Source: DATDCV01 sp036524155 (GTDB lineage: Bacteria > Verrucomicrobiota > Verrucomicrobiia > Limisphaerales > UBA8199). From it: DNA of 56,355 bases. Numbering within the stretch: the first letter of the stretch is position 1; each line of letters begins with the position of its first letter. Of the stretch, positions 19,165 through 28,190 are shown piece after piece. Location: positions 1 to 56,355 of the forward strand of contig DATDCV010000518.1 of the NCBI GenBank assembly GCA_036524155.1, in the 5' to 3' direction. The notes under the pieces are model-generated. The model was not told the DNA's origin and searched no databases. It saw nothing but the letters and a program-made list of their open reading frames with translations. Position numbers and translations under genes: made by a program.

Positions 19165-19345
19165 CCAACATCGGCGGCTCCTCCTGGTTGCGCTGGTCGC
19201 ATGGCCGGTGATCAGTGGGTGTGCCGGCACTTCTGGTCGGGTCGAGAGTCAGTGGCTTACTGCAAAGTGCTCGCGGCGCGCTCGCTAAGTTGAACAACAG
19301 AATATCCTCGACACGGGTTTTATTCTGGAGCACTCGCTTACCCTC
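19165..19345 (+). pseudogene. Decayed duplicate of the 4-TM protein/propeller junction, with internal deletion
   Basis: Bases 19165-19295 align closely with 9123-9258, the end of the small membrane-protein gene. The remnant reads LLLVALVAWPVIS, then a one-base insertion shifts it to GVPALLVGSRVSGLL, compared with intact LLLIALVAWPVIT and GVPAFLVGLGVSSLL. Immediately after, 19302-19345 matches the last codons of the propeller gene (10560-10600): ILDTGFILEHS here, ILDIGFILDHP there. About 1.3 kb of propeller coding sequence is missing between the two parts. This is a scar of a duplicated two-gene cassette. Together with the flanking 19078-19368 no intact gene is seen. Confidence 0.75.
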
Positions 19346-19368
19346 CCGTGAGCCATCTTCCCGGACCA

Positions 19369-21258
19369 TCAAAGTAGCTTGGAGTTCAGAACGAGACTGG
19401 CCTTCCACTCCACACGGTAAGCCCGGCCGTGCGTGAAGAGGATTGATGTCAGATCAACCTTGTCACCTGGTTTGAATCGTTCTTTGCCAAACAGCTTTAC
19501 CGGCAGTTCCAGGGCGGCAATGTTCCGCACATTCCCGTTGATGCCAGAAATGTTCACCGCTCGAACGGATGGCTCATCAAAAACGGGTTCCCTTCCCGAT
19601 CCGATGCGTCCGTGAATGGGCTTGCTTGAGCCGTTTACCGAAACACTCCATTCCGCCCGGTCACTCGCCGGCACTGTTTTGCCCCTGTAAAACACATCTT
19701 CAACCACGTCCTGCGCACACAGCCCAAGATAGAGTGCCTTCTTGTCCCAGCACACATACAGGTCCGCAAGAGGGAATTCCGAGGTTGGCGGCACGAACCC
19801 CCGCTCACGGTCCCAATTCTTGAGGGCCTGGGTCGGTTCAAAAAGCTCGAATGGATTCCGTGGAGCAGGCGGTACGCCTTGCGCAGCGTTCGCTGGTGTG
19901 GGCGGAGGCTGGCTTCGAATACCCCGCAAATTAAGCGCTGCAGCCGCCGAGGTGATTGGGTCATACGGTCGGTCGTGGATGTCGACAAGTCCGAAGTTAA
20001 AATTTTCTCCATCGAAACGCCCATGCGTCGGCTGGTCGTAGTATTGGAACCAGTCGGCACCGACGATATAAGGGGTCTGCAGAAACTTTCGAACCGTATT
20101 GCGGAAACCGTCGGCACGCTCCTTTTGCGTTGAGACCACCGGATAGGCGCCGTGGTTGTTCTTGTTGCCGCTCCGGTTTTCCCGGGCGGACATGTAGAAT
20201 TCGCCGACAATCAGCGGTTTGCCGCTCAGCGCGCGAAGCGTTGCCAGGCAAAACCTGGGGTAGCTGCCGTCGTTCCAGGTAGGATTTAGATTGCAGGAGA
20301 CGGCATCTACGTACGGCACGCAGGCGCGGACCACCTCCGGATAGTAAAATGATGGATAACGGTCCCCAAGAATCAAAGCTCGCTGGTCATATTTCCGGAC
20401 GATGTCGTGGACCAGAGAATAATAGCGTTCTGCCAGAATGCCCAGGAACTGCCTCTCGACGTGAATGCCGTTCCCTCCGGGCCGCAAATAGAGGACCCCA
20501 TGACGCTCCAGTTCCTCCCAACTCTCAATGATCGGGGCCGACTCGAAGTCCCTTGTCAATTCATTCCAATCATTCCGGTAAGTCTGCCGTAGCAACCCGA
20601 TGAGACGCTGGCGTTGTCCGCTGGTCGGGGCCTGTCCCAGGGTCTTTTCGAAGAGAATAGAATTCCACCAGCCAATCTCATTGTCAGTGTAGTAGCCAAG
20701 CAACCGCGGGTCATCGCGCAATGGTAGAATCTGCTCCCGCGCGACCTGCTCCATGCGTTCGACGATTTTCGGATCCCACATGTCCCACCATGGCGCACCC
20801 GCAGTCGCCCCGATGTGCAGCACCGGCGTAAATGCTACGTCCGCATCACGGTCGGCTCTTAAGGTTTGAAAGTCACTCCATCCACCAACGGTGCTGAAGC
20901 CCCATGCCTTGAGCCGGCTCAAGCTGGCAAGAGCCCAGGCGTTCGCGTTGCTGTAATGCTGCCAAGCTGCATAACCAGGATTGGCCGCGTCCCATTCCCC
21001 AGGTGAAGAGCCCTGGTTGACGCAACAAATCCCAAAAGAAAAGAATCGCTCGCCGCTCGGCTTGACGAGCCAGGACGTTTGGCCGTGCTGCTGGATTGAA
21101 AACGGCGGATTCGACGAGGAGTCGGGCTCTGCGCCGACCGACCTGCCCGGCTCCAGGGCCAGTGCAATCAGGCTCGTGCTCGCGACGAACGCAATTAGGG
21201 CCCAACTTACCCGGCTAACGTTCAGCGCTGCCCCACGGGCCTTGTTTTTCGTTTTCAT
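19369..21258 (-). CDS. Exported agarase-like clan GH-A glycosidase with C-terminal CBM9-like domain
   Basis: 629 residues from the ATG at 21258, which is followed by a signal segment (ALIAFVASTSLIALAL). Motifs typical of beta-agarase-like proteins: WLVKPSGERFFSFGICCVNQ near the N-terminus, LKAWGFSTVGGWSDFQTL, LGYYTDNEIGWWN (Asn-Glu acid/base) and PLIVGEFYMSAREN (Glu nucleophile candidate). The last ~170 residues look like a CBM9-type sandwich (YVCWDKKALYLGLCAQD, AEWSVSVNG, AALELPVKLFG). It points away from the heparinase-like gene, with only 21 bp between the two start codons, so they probably share a divergent control region. Activity on agar is not implied; this fold also covers other beta-galactan or uronide glycosidases. 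Confidence 0.8.
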   Translation of the reverse strand: MKTKNKARGAALNVSRVSWALIAFVASTSLIALALEPGRSVGAEPDSSSNPPFSIQQHGQTSWLVKPSGERFFSFGICCVNQGSSPGEWDAANPGYAAWQHYSNANAWALASLSRLKAWGFSTVGGWSDFQTLRADRDADVAFTPVLHIGATAGAPWWDMWDPKIVERMEQVAREQILPLRDDPRLLGYYTDNEIGWWNSILFEKTLGQAPTSGQRQRLIGLLRQTYRNDWNELTRDFESAPIIESWEELERHGVLYLRPGGNGIHVERQFLGILAERYYSLVHDIVRKYDQRALILGDRYPSFYYPEVVRACVPYVDAVSCNLNPTWNDGSYPRFCLATLRALSGKPLIVGEFYMSARENRSGNKNNHGAYPVVSTQKERADGFRNTVRKFLQTPYIVGADWFQYYDQPTHGRFDGENFNFGLVDIHDRPYDPITSAAAALNLRGIRSQPPPTPANAAQGVPPAPRNPFELFEPTQALKNWDRERGFVPPTSEFPLADLYVCWDKKALYLGLCAQDVVEDVFYRGKTVPASDRAEWSVSVNGSSKPIHGRIGSGREPVFDEPSVRAVNISGINGNVRNIAALELPVKLFGKERFKPGDKVDLTSILFTHGRAYRVEWKASLVLNSKLL

Positions 21259-21279
21259 CTGATGCTGAATGTAGAGAGT

Positions 21280-23304
21280 ATGAAACGACGCGAGTTTAGC
21301 AGCCACTTCTCAGCCGTCACCACATTACACTTAGGCCTCGCCGTAGGCATCGTCACTCTTGTCGTCGCTTGCTCCAACGGGGCGGAGGTCGTGGAATCAC
21401 CGAACACTCTCTCGCTTGCGAACGCGTTCCCGGCCGAGAAACTGGAGGGAATTCTCCTCCCGCGAGGCCAGTGGCATCCCTTTCCGATCCTGAAGGAACG
21501 TGAGCGCTGGCAGGCATTGCCGAAGTCGGTCTCGAACCGCCTGCTCGCGCTCGGCGAGGAGACCTTGAACAAACCCTTGCCATCTTTGCCGGCCACGCTT
21601 TACCTGGGCTACCGTCGCACCGGCAACCGCTCCGATTTCGAAGGGGTCTTCTTCGAACGCCGCGTGATGCTCCAGAACCTGGTTCTGGCCGAATGTGTGG
21701 AAGGCAAGGGTCGATTTCTGGACGCAGCGGCCAACGCTCTCTGGAGCATTTGCGAAGAGAGCACCTGGTGTCTGCCTGCGCACGTGGGCGCGCAAAAGAC
21801 CGGGGTGGGATTACCTGATGTCGCCGAGCCTATCGTGGATTTGTTTGCCGGGGAAAGCGCCGTGACGGTTGCGTGGACGCTTTATCTGCTTGGCCCGGAA
21901 TTGGACCGGGTCTCGCCCCAATTGCGCCGCCGTGCCCAAATGGAGCTCGAGCGCCGCATCCTCACGCCAGTGCTCGACCGCAATGATTTCGGATGGATGG
22001 CGCTCAATGTCACCAGCCCTGAGCACCGCCCTAATAACTGGACGCCCTGGATCTCAGCCAGCGTGTTGACGACGACGCTCCTCAGCGAATCCGACACCGG
22101 TCGGCGTGTCCGAACTGTTCACAAAATGCTGCGCAGTCTCGACGGCTGGCTGAAGTTTCATCCCTCCGACGGCAGTTGCGACGAAGGCCCTGGTTACTGG
22201 GGTCGCGCGGGGGGCAGCCTGCTCGACTGCCTGGACCTCTTGCACAGCGCTACTGGCGGCAAGCTCGATGTCTATGCCGAGCCGCTCGTCCAGGAGATCG
22301 GCCGATTCATCTATCGCGCATACATCGGTGGAGATTACTTCGTCCCGATCGGTGATTGCGCCGCGCGTTTCGAGCCCGAACGCGGCGTGGTCTTCCGGTA
22401 TGGCAAGTCAATCGACGATCCCAACCTCACGGCGCTGGCTGCCTATGGAGCAACCGTCGAGTCGGTCCTGGACGACAGGTTCATGGGCCGCCGATTGAAT
22501 GAGGTCTTCAATGCCGAGGAGATTCTCGCGTCCCCACCCGCCTCACCCCCATTATTGCGAGAGGTCTGGCTCGGCAGCGCTGATCTGCAACTCATGGCGG
22601 CGCGTTCCCGCGTCGGTTCGACCGATGGACTGTACGTGGCCGCCTGGGGCGGGCACAATGCGCAAAGCCATAATCACAACGACGTGGGAAACTTTCTGGT
22701 CTTTGCCAATGGCCAACCCGTGTTCGTGGACGCCGGCGCCCCGACCTACACGGCGCAGACGTTCAGCTCCAAACGCTACGACCACTGGGCTTTTCAGTCC
22801 GCCTTTCACAATTTGCCCACTATTAACGGCGTCATGCAAAGCGCCGGCCGCCAATTTGCTGCCCGCGCGGTAGTCTGTGAAACCAACGAGTCGATCGCGC
22901 AATTACAAATGGACATTTCCCTCGCGTATCCCGCCGCAGCCAAAGTGAAGTCCTGGCTTCGAACCGTGCGGCTCCACCGGGGCCGGGATGTGGAGATCAC
23001 CGAAGCGTTCGAACTTTCCGAAACCAGCGGGGAGACGACCCTCAACTTGCTCACACCTCTCGAAGCCGACACGAGCCAACCAGGACAGGTCACTTTGCAC
23101 GGAATCCCGGAAAGCGGACCATCGCGGCTTAACGTGCGCCTGGAATACGACGCCACAAAGCTTGCCCCCACGGTGGACCGCATTCCCATGACCGACCCTC
23201 GGCTGGCCAAATCCTGGGGCACGAACCTCAACCACCTCATCCTGCACGCTCGTTCTCCAGCCCTCAAGGACACCTGGACCCTGCGATTGACCGACGTAAA
23301 ATGA
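21280..23304 (+). CDS. Heparinase II/III-like polysaccharide lyase, possible lipoprotein
   Basis: 674 residues from the ATG at 21280 (another ATG at 21262). The N-terminus MKRREFSS then a hydrophobic run ending LVVAC could be a lipoprotein signal with Cys as the anchor, perhaps Tat-like. An alpha/alpha-toroid region follows (DEGPGYWGRAGGSLLDCLDLL), then the heparinase II/III beta domain with GGHNAQSHNHNDVGNFLVF (SHNHND near residues 463-468) and VFVDAGAPTY. Such proteins cleave uronic-acid-containing polymers (heparin, alginate, others) by beta-elimination. The stop overlaps the next start by 4 bp, so the two are translationally coupled. Substrate not determinable from sequence. Confidence 0.88.
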   Translation: MKRREFSSHFSAVTTLHLGLAVGIVTLVVACSNGAEVVESPNTLSLANAFPAEKLEGILLPRGQWHPFPILKERERWQALPKSVSNRLLALGEETLNKPLPSLPATLYLGYRRTGNRSDFEGVFFERRVMLQNLVLAECVEGKGRFLDAAANALWSICEESTWCLPAHVGAQKTGVGLPDVAEPIVDLFAGESAVTVAWTLYLLGPELDRVSPQLRRRAQMELERRILTPVLDRNDFGWMALNVTSPEHRPNNWTPWISASVLTTTLLSESDTGRRVRTVHKMLRSLDGWLKFHPSDGSCDEGPGYWGRAGGSLLDCLDLLHSATGGKLDVYAEPLVQEIGRFIYRAYIGGDYFVPIGDCAARFEPERGVVFRYGKSIDDPNLTALAAYGATVESVLDDRFMGRRLNEVFNAEEILASPPASPPLLREVWLGSADLQLMAARSRVGSTDGLYVAAWGGHNAQSHNHNDVGNFLVFANGQPVFVDAGAPTYTAQTFSSKRYDHWAFQSAFHNLPTINGVMQSAGRQFAARAVVCETNESIAQLQMDISLAYPAAAKVKSWLRTVRLHRGRDVEITEAFELSETSGETTLNLLTPLEADTSQPGQVTLHGIPESGPSRLNVRLEYDATKLAPTVDRIPMTDPRLAKSWGTNLNHLILHARSPALKDTWTLRLTDVK

Positions 23305-26030
23305 TGAACGCGCTTCGCTCCCCTGTTACCCTTGCGTTGTTGGTTCTTGTGTTCTTGAACCACGCCTTGGCTGCCACCGGACCTATTCGCATTGCCAAAA
23401 ATTTTCCTCATTCTTTTCAATATCACAGCGGAGAACGCTTTTTTCCCATGGGCGACACGGCCTACTTCCTGATTGCGCAACCGACCAACGTGATTGCCCG
23501 CTTCATCGACTCACGACGAGCGCACCAGTTTAACTTCATTCGCATGATGCCCATCGCGCGCGGACATTGGGCTTTCGGGGGCACTCCAGGCAAGCCGGAC
23601 TACACGGTCATCAACCAGACGGCGATGCAAAAATTGGACTGGGTCTTTGACTACGCTGCCAGCAAGGAGATGAACATCGAACTGATTATTTTCGGCTATG
23701 GCATCGAGCAGGGAGAAGGGCTTTGGGGCAATGCGACCAATCAGAACTTCTGGATCGATACACTGGTGAAACGTTACCAAGACCATTCGAACCTGTTCAT
23801 GTGGACAGTGGCCAATGAATTTGAGCGCTATCCCGATGGCCAGTATAGCTTCAGCGCTGCCGACGTCGAGTGGGTCAAGGCGGTCGCCGCCCGGGTCCGC
23901 CGCACAGACACCACGCATCCGATTGGGGCGCATCCTTCGGTCTGGATCACCGAGGATGATCCGTTCTCGAAATACGGAGATTTTACCCAGCGCCGTCCGC
24001 AGGTGGTGTGGCCGCTCTGGGAAGACTCCTGCATTGATCTGAACATCACGCAAAACAACGAGGGTGTGCAACCGCGCACCTGGGGCAACTTTACTCCAAG
24101 CCAGCGAGGCATCACCTATTACTCCACCAACTGGCAAGGGGTCGATTATCCCGTAAGCTGGACGACCAACGGGTGGGACTTCGAAGCGGCCGGGATGGAG
24201 GACTGCATTGCCGAGGATTGGGCGCACGGCAAACCGGTCCTGAACACAGAATTCGGTTACCAGAACGAACCGGGCGGCGAGACCACCTACGGCGTCCAGA
24301 CGCGTCAGTTTACGACGCTTTCGACCGTCAGAAAAAAGGCGTGGAAAATCGCGACTGCCGGAGCCTATTTTTCCGCCGGCTACATTAACGTAGCCGTGAG
24401 CTATGAGTTTACCGCAAACGAGGTGGATCATTTTCGGCCGGAACAACTCGAAACGCTCTACGAGTTTTTCACGACCAGGACCGAGTATTGGAAGATGGCG
24501 CCACACCTGGAACTCGTGGCCTCTCACAATGTGTTGCTGGCGCTGCCGGGAACCGAGTATGTGGCCTACTTTCCACGCGGCGGAACCAACAGCATCAAAT
24601 TGGAGGCTGGCGACTATTCCGTCGAGTGGTTGCGCGCGGAAACCGGCCGGTATTATGCAATGCCCGCAATCGCCGTCGCGGGGACCAGCGCCGACCACAA
24701 CTTTGTCCCACCCAATAATCCTGAGGCCGATTGGGTCCTGCATTTGCGGCGAATAACGCGGGGAAATGCCACGTCTTCCCCGAGACCTGTCGAGTTGCCC
24801 TCAAGCACCTCGCTGCCCGATCCCCTCATCATGCTCGATGGCAGGAAAGTCACCACTCGCGAGATGTGGTTTAGCGAACGCCGTCCGGAACTCATTCGTT
24901 TATTCCAGCATTACATGTATGGACAACTCCCGCCCAAGCCAGCGCTTTCCGCCAAGATCGAGCGAGTCGACGCTGTGTCGTTTGGCGGCAAAGCGACTTT
25001 GAGCGAGGTGACCTTGCAGGTCGGCCCGCCCGACATGCCGCCAATCCATCTGATGGTGATCGTGCCCAACCGCCGCGCCCAGCCCGCCCCGGTGGTGCTC
25101 GCGCTTAATTACTTCGGCAATCACACCCTGGTTCACGATAAGAACGTCCGGCTGCCCGAAAATTGGATGCCCGGGTGGGGCGGCGCGGAAGCGGAGGGCG
25201 CGAAAGTGGTCAACAATCGCGCAACCGAGGGGGGCCGAGGTTCGTGGACAAAGTACTGGCCGATCGAGGACCTCATCGATCGTGGCTACGCCCTGGCGAC
25301 CTTTTACAATGGTGACATCGACCCCGACACTCCGGACCTCCGAGGTTTGCAGAAATACTCCCGGCAAGCAGACCCTGCCGACGACTGCGGCACCATCGGG
25401 GCGTGGGCGTGGGGCTTGCAGCGCGCGGTGGATTACCTCATTACGGCGCCAGGCATCGATCCGCGCCGCATCGTGGTGACCGGCCATTCTCGAACCGGCA
25501 AGGCCGCCTTGGTGGCGGCGGCCTTCGATGAACGCATTGCCCTGGCTATCCCCCACCAGGCCGGCTGCGGCGGTTCCGCGCCGAGCCGCGCCAGGATTGC
25601 CATCGGGAAGGCCTACAACTCTCTCGACACCCCGCAGACCAGACCGCCGGAAACCGTCGCGAACATCAACGACGCGTTTCCGCATTGGTTCAACGCGCGG
25701 TTCAAGGAATTCAACTCCGCGCCGGAACGGTTGCCGTTCGACCAAAACTGCTTAGTCGCCTTGTGTGCTCCGCGTCCCGTCCTGTTCACCAATGCCCGGG
25801 CCGATCTCTGGATCAATCCCGCGGGACAATTTGAAGTGCTTCGCGCCACCGCTCCGGTTTACCGTTTGCTGGGCGTCGGCGATTTCTCAGCGGAAGAACT
25901 GCCACCCGACGGCCACATGATCGGCGGCGTCCTCGGCTATTATCTCCGGCCCGGCGGCCACTCGCTCCTTCGAGACGATTGGAAGGTCTTTCTCGATTTT
26001 GCCGACCAGCACCTTGGTCGGCCGAACTAG
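23301..26030 (+). CDS. Exported fusion of DUF4038 glycosidase and CE15-like glucuronoyl esterase
   Basis: 909 residues with signal peptide (SPVTLALLVLVFLNHALA). Residues ~30-480 form a DUF4038 (GH140-like) enzyme: GERFFPMGDTAYFLIAQ, NLFMWTVANEFERYPDG (Glu near 173), PVLNTEFGYQNEPGG, and the small C-terminal beta domain. Residues ~500-909 form an alpha/beta hydrolase of the bacterial CE15 type: VVTGHSRTGKAAL (nucleophile Ser near 730, with the family's Arg and Lys), IPHQAGCGGSAPSR, LCAPRPVLFTNARADLW and YYLRPGGHSL (catalytic His near 887). CE15 enzymes split esters between glucuronic acid and an alcohol. Joining a side-chain glycosidase to such an esterase suggests concerted removal of an esterified uronosyl branch. 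It overlaps the lyase gene by 4 bp. Confidence 0.88.
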   Translation: MMNALRSPVTLALLVLVFLNHALAATGPIRIAKNFPHSFQYHSGERFFPMGDTAYFLIAQPTNVIARFIDSRRAHQFNFIRMMPIARGHWAFGGTPGKPDYTVINQTAMQKLDWVFDYAASKEMNIELIIFGYGIEQGEGLWGNATNQNFWIDTLVKRYQDHSNLFMWTVANEFERYPDGQYSFSAADVEWVKAVAARVRRTDTTHPIGAHPSVWITEDDPFSKYGDFTQRRPQVVWPLWEDSCIDLNITQNNEGVQPRTWGNFTPSQRGITYYSTNWQGVDYPVSWTTNGWDFEAAGMEDCIAEDWAHGKPVLNTEFGYQNEPGGETTYGVQTRQFTTLSTVRKKAWKIATAGAYFSAGYINVAVSYEFTANEVDHFRPEQLETLYEFFTTRTEYWKMAPHLELVASHNVLLALPGTEYVAYFPRGGTNSIKLEAGDYSVEWLRAETGRYYAMPAIAVAGTSADHNFVPPNNPEADWVLHLRRITRGNATSSPRPVELPSSTSLPDPLIMLDGRKVTTREMWFSERRPELIRLFQHYMYGQLPPKPALSAKIERVDAVSFGGKATLSEVTLQVGPPDMPPIHLMVIVPNRRAQPAPVVLALNYFGNHTLVHDKNVRLPENWMPGWGGAEAEGAKVVNNRATEGGRGSWTKYWPIEDLIDRGYALATFYNGDIDPDTPDLRGLQKYSRQADPADDCGTIGAWAWGLQRAVDYLITAPGIDPRRIVVTGHSRTGKAALVAAAFDERIALAIPHQAGCGGSAPSRARIAIGKAYNSLDTPQTRPPETVANINDAFPHWFNARFKEFNSAPERLPFDQNCLVALCAPRPVLFTNARADLWINPAGQFEVLRATAPVYRLLGVGDFSAEELPPDGHMIGGVLGYYLRPGGHSLLRDDWKVFLDFADQHLGRPN

Positions 26031-26040
26031 TTGCTCAGCT

Positions 26041-28173
26041 ATGCCACACCGCACCAACCGCCGTAAATTCCTAACCACTGCCGCCGGATCCAGCCTGGGA
26101 GCACTCGCGGGCAGTTGCCTTTCCGCTCAAGGAGCCAGCGACGCCAGCGAAAGCAGTAACGAGGCCGGGAGCCCAGCTTCAGCCTCGGCAGCTATTCCAG
26201 CGTCCCGTGGAGTCGCCACCAAGTTCTGGATCGATCCCAGCATCGCCGCGTGGCAGCCGGGCCCGTGGAGAAAGGTCCACATTGAGTTCCACAACTCGCG
26301 GCACATGCCCAAGCTCGGCGAGCGATTCAACGCCGATGAGTTTGGGGACCGGCTGCTGGATGCACACGTCACGGGCGCTACCGTGTTCGCCAAGGATATG
26401 TATGGTTATTGCTACTATCCAAGTTCCCTGGGGCCGATGCATCCCGGACTATCCTTTGACATGTTGGGCGCACAGGTGGCGGCCTTGCGCAAGCGGAAGA
26501 TTCAGGTCCTGGCTTACTACATGACAACCCTTAATCCACAACTAGCCGGGAGCCATCCGGAATGGCTGAACCGACCTCCGGCCAGCCCCGCCTCCAAGTC
26601 CGAGAAGGCCGTCGACCGGGAATATAACCCGTGGGAGTGGTCATTTAGCCTTGCCCAGGAGGATTACGTGAAGGAGGAATTTGCGCGGCTCAAAGAGCTG
26701 GTATCGCGCTATGAGCTCGATGGCGTGTGGCTTGACGGCATTGGCGCCGATGCGGCGAGCACGTCCTTTCTCAAGCGTGCCCGGGAAGTAATCAAGGAAA
26801 CACGCCCAGCTTGCCTCGTGTGCCCCCAGAACCAAGGTAGCTTCTATGGCCTGGCCCAGCGCGCCCCGTTTGTCGATTACTCTTCACAGGAGGCGCTCTT
26901 CACCGATGCTCAACATTATGGCTACCATTATTTCCCGACGGTGATTCGCTACGCGCGCGGTCACGGTATTCCCTTTCATGGTTGCACGGTGATCTTCAAG
27001 GATTTCTGGGCCGATTTCGGCGGCTTGAAATCACCGGCGCAAATGCACACCGAAGTCGCCGCCTATGTTTCCCAAGGCGCGCGTTGCGACATCGGCGACC
27101 AAATTCACCCCAATGGCCAGCTCGACCCGGCGGTGTACCACGTCATCGGCCAAGCCTACCAGCACATGGAACGGCTAGAGCCGTACCTGGATCAGGCCGT
27201 GCCGGTCACCGAGGCCGCTCTGCTGGCAAGCGGAGATGCCCCGTGCAACGAGGTGAACTATGGCTGGGTCAAGCTATTGAACGAGTCGAAGATCCAGTTC
27301 GACATCGTTGAGCGCGACGTGAAATGGGAATACCGTTATATGCTTGTCGTTTTGCCAGAGGATTTGTGGGTGGATCAAGCGCTGGCCTCCCGCCTCCAAG
27401 CCTTCATCGCCGCCGGCGGAGGTGTGATTGCAGCCCATCGCTCGGGGTTGCTCGCGGGCACAGAAAGGAGCTGGCTGGAATCATACGGGCTGCACTATGC
27501 GGGAATGTCACCTTTCACGCCGGCCTACATGGTCCCGCGCGTCAATTTCACCGGAGGCATTCCCTCGTACGCCTATGCCCTGTATGAAGGTGCTTCGCAA
27601 TGGCGCGCCGAATCACCGGCGGCAACTCTGGCTGCCTTGGGTGAACCTCTTTTCCAACGCAGCCCCGAGCACTACAACAGCCACTTGCAGACACCCTTTG
27701 ATCATACCAGCTCGTACGCCGCTCTCGCGCGGAGCGGTCGGGTGGCCTTGATCTCTTTCCCGTTGGGTCAAGGCTATTACAATCAGGGATTCTGGATCTA
27801 TCGCCAGGCCTTCCAGAAAGTGCTCAGTGAAGTGCTGCCTGTGCCCTTAATCCAGAGCGATGCTCACCTGAGCACCGAACTGTCCCTGACACATCAGGCC
27901 GCCAAACCAGGTATTGGGCGAAAGGATCGCTACCTGGTTCACATCGTGAACTACTCGCCGGTGCGCAAGACTCCGAAGCATACTGATTTCTACGACGATC
28001 CTGTCCCCCTCAACAACGTGACGGTTCGCCTGAATCTGCCTCTAAAAGTCTCCAAAGCGAAGGCGCTTTACGCTGGCCAGACGTTGCCGGTACGCCATGA
28101 CGCGGGCGGCGGTCTGGAGGTTCTCGTCCCCAGGGTGGACATCCACGAAGTTCTCTGTTTTGAGCCCTCCTGA
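26041..28173 (+). CDS. Tat-exported hypothetical glycosyl hydrolase (GHL6-like) with trimerisation-like domain
   Basis: 710 residues from the ATG at 26041, chosen because it starts a twin-arginine signal (HRTNRRKFLTTAAG). The N-terminal half is a TIM barrel of the GHL6 type: IEFHNSRHMPKLG, GYCYYPSSLGPMHPGL, RKIQVLAYYMTTLNP, and DGVWLDGIGADAAST with an Asp at the usual catalytic strand end. The second half has a Rossmann-like segment (YMLVVLPEDLWVDQALASR, GGGVIAAHRSGLL) like the beta-galactosidase trimerisation domain, and a C-terminal beta domain. Tat export suggests it folds in the cytoplasm or carries a cofactor. It starts 10 bp after the fusion gene. Activity is unknown; alpha-fucosidase-like or beta-galactosidase-like reactions are possible. 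Confidence 0.75.
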   Translation: MPHRTNRRKFLTTAAGSSLGALAGSCLSAQGASDASESSNEAGSPASASAAIPASRGVATKFWIDPSIAAWQPGPWRKVHIEFHNSRHMPKLGERFNADEFGDRLLDAHVTGATVFAKDMYGYCYYPSSLGPMHPGLSFDMLGAQVAALRKRKIQVLAYYMTTLNPQLAGSHPEWLNRPPASPASKSEKAVDREYNPWEWSFSLAQEDYVKEEFARLKELVSRYELDGVWLDGIGADAASTSFLKRAREVIKETRPACLVCPQNQGSFYGLAQRAPFVDYSSQEALFTDAQHYGYHYFPTVIRYARGHGIPFHGCTVIFKDFWADFGGLKSPAQMHTEVAAYVSQGARCDIGDQIHPNGQLDPAVYHVIGQAYQHMERLEPYLDQAVPVTEAALLASGDAPCNEVNYGWVKLLNESKIQFDIVERDVKWEYRYMLVVLPEDLWVDQALASRLQAFIAAGGGVIAAHRSGLLAGTERSWLESYGLHYAGMSPFTPAYMVPRVNFTGGIPSYAYALYEGASQWRAESPAATLAALGEPLFQRSPEHYNSHLQTPFDHTSSYAALARSGRVALISFPLGQGYYNQGFWIYRQAFQKVLSEVLPVPLIQSDAHLSTELSLTHQAAKPGIGRKDRYLVHIVNYSPVRKTPKHTDFYDDPVPLNNVTVRLNLPLKVSKAKALYAGQTLPVRHDAGGGLEVLVPRVDIHEVLCFEPS

Positions 28174-28190
28174 AATCTGATCCTACGCCA

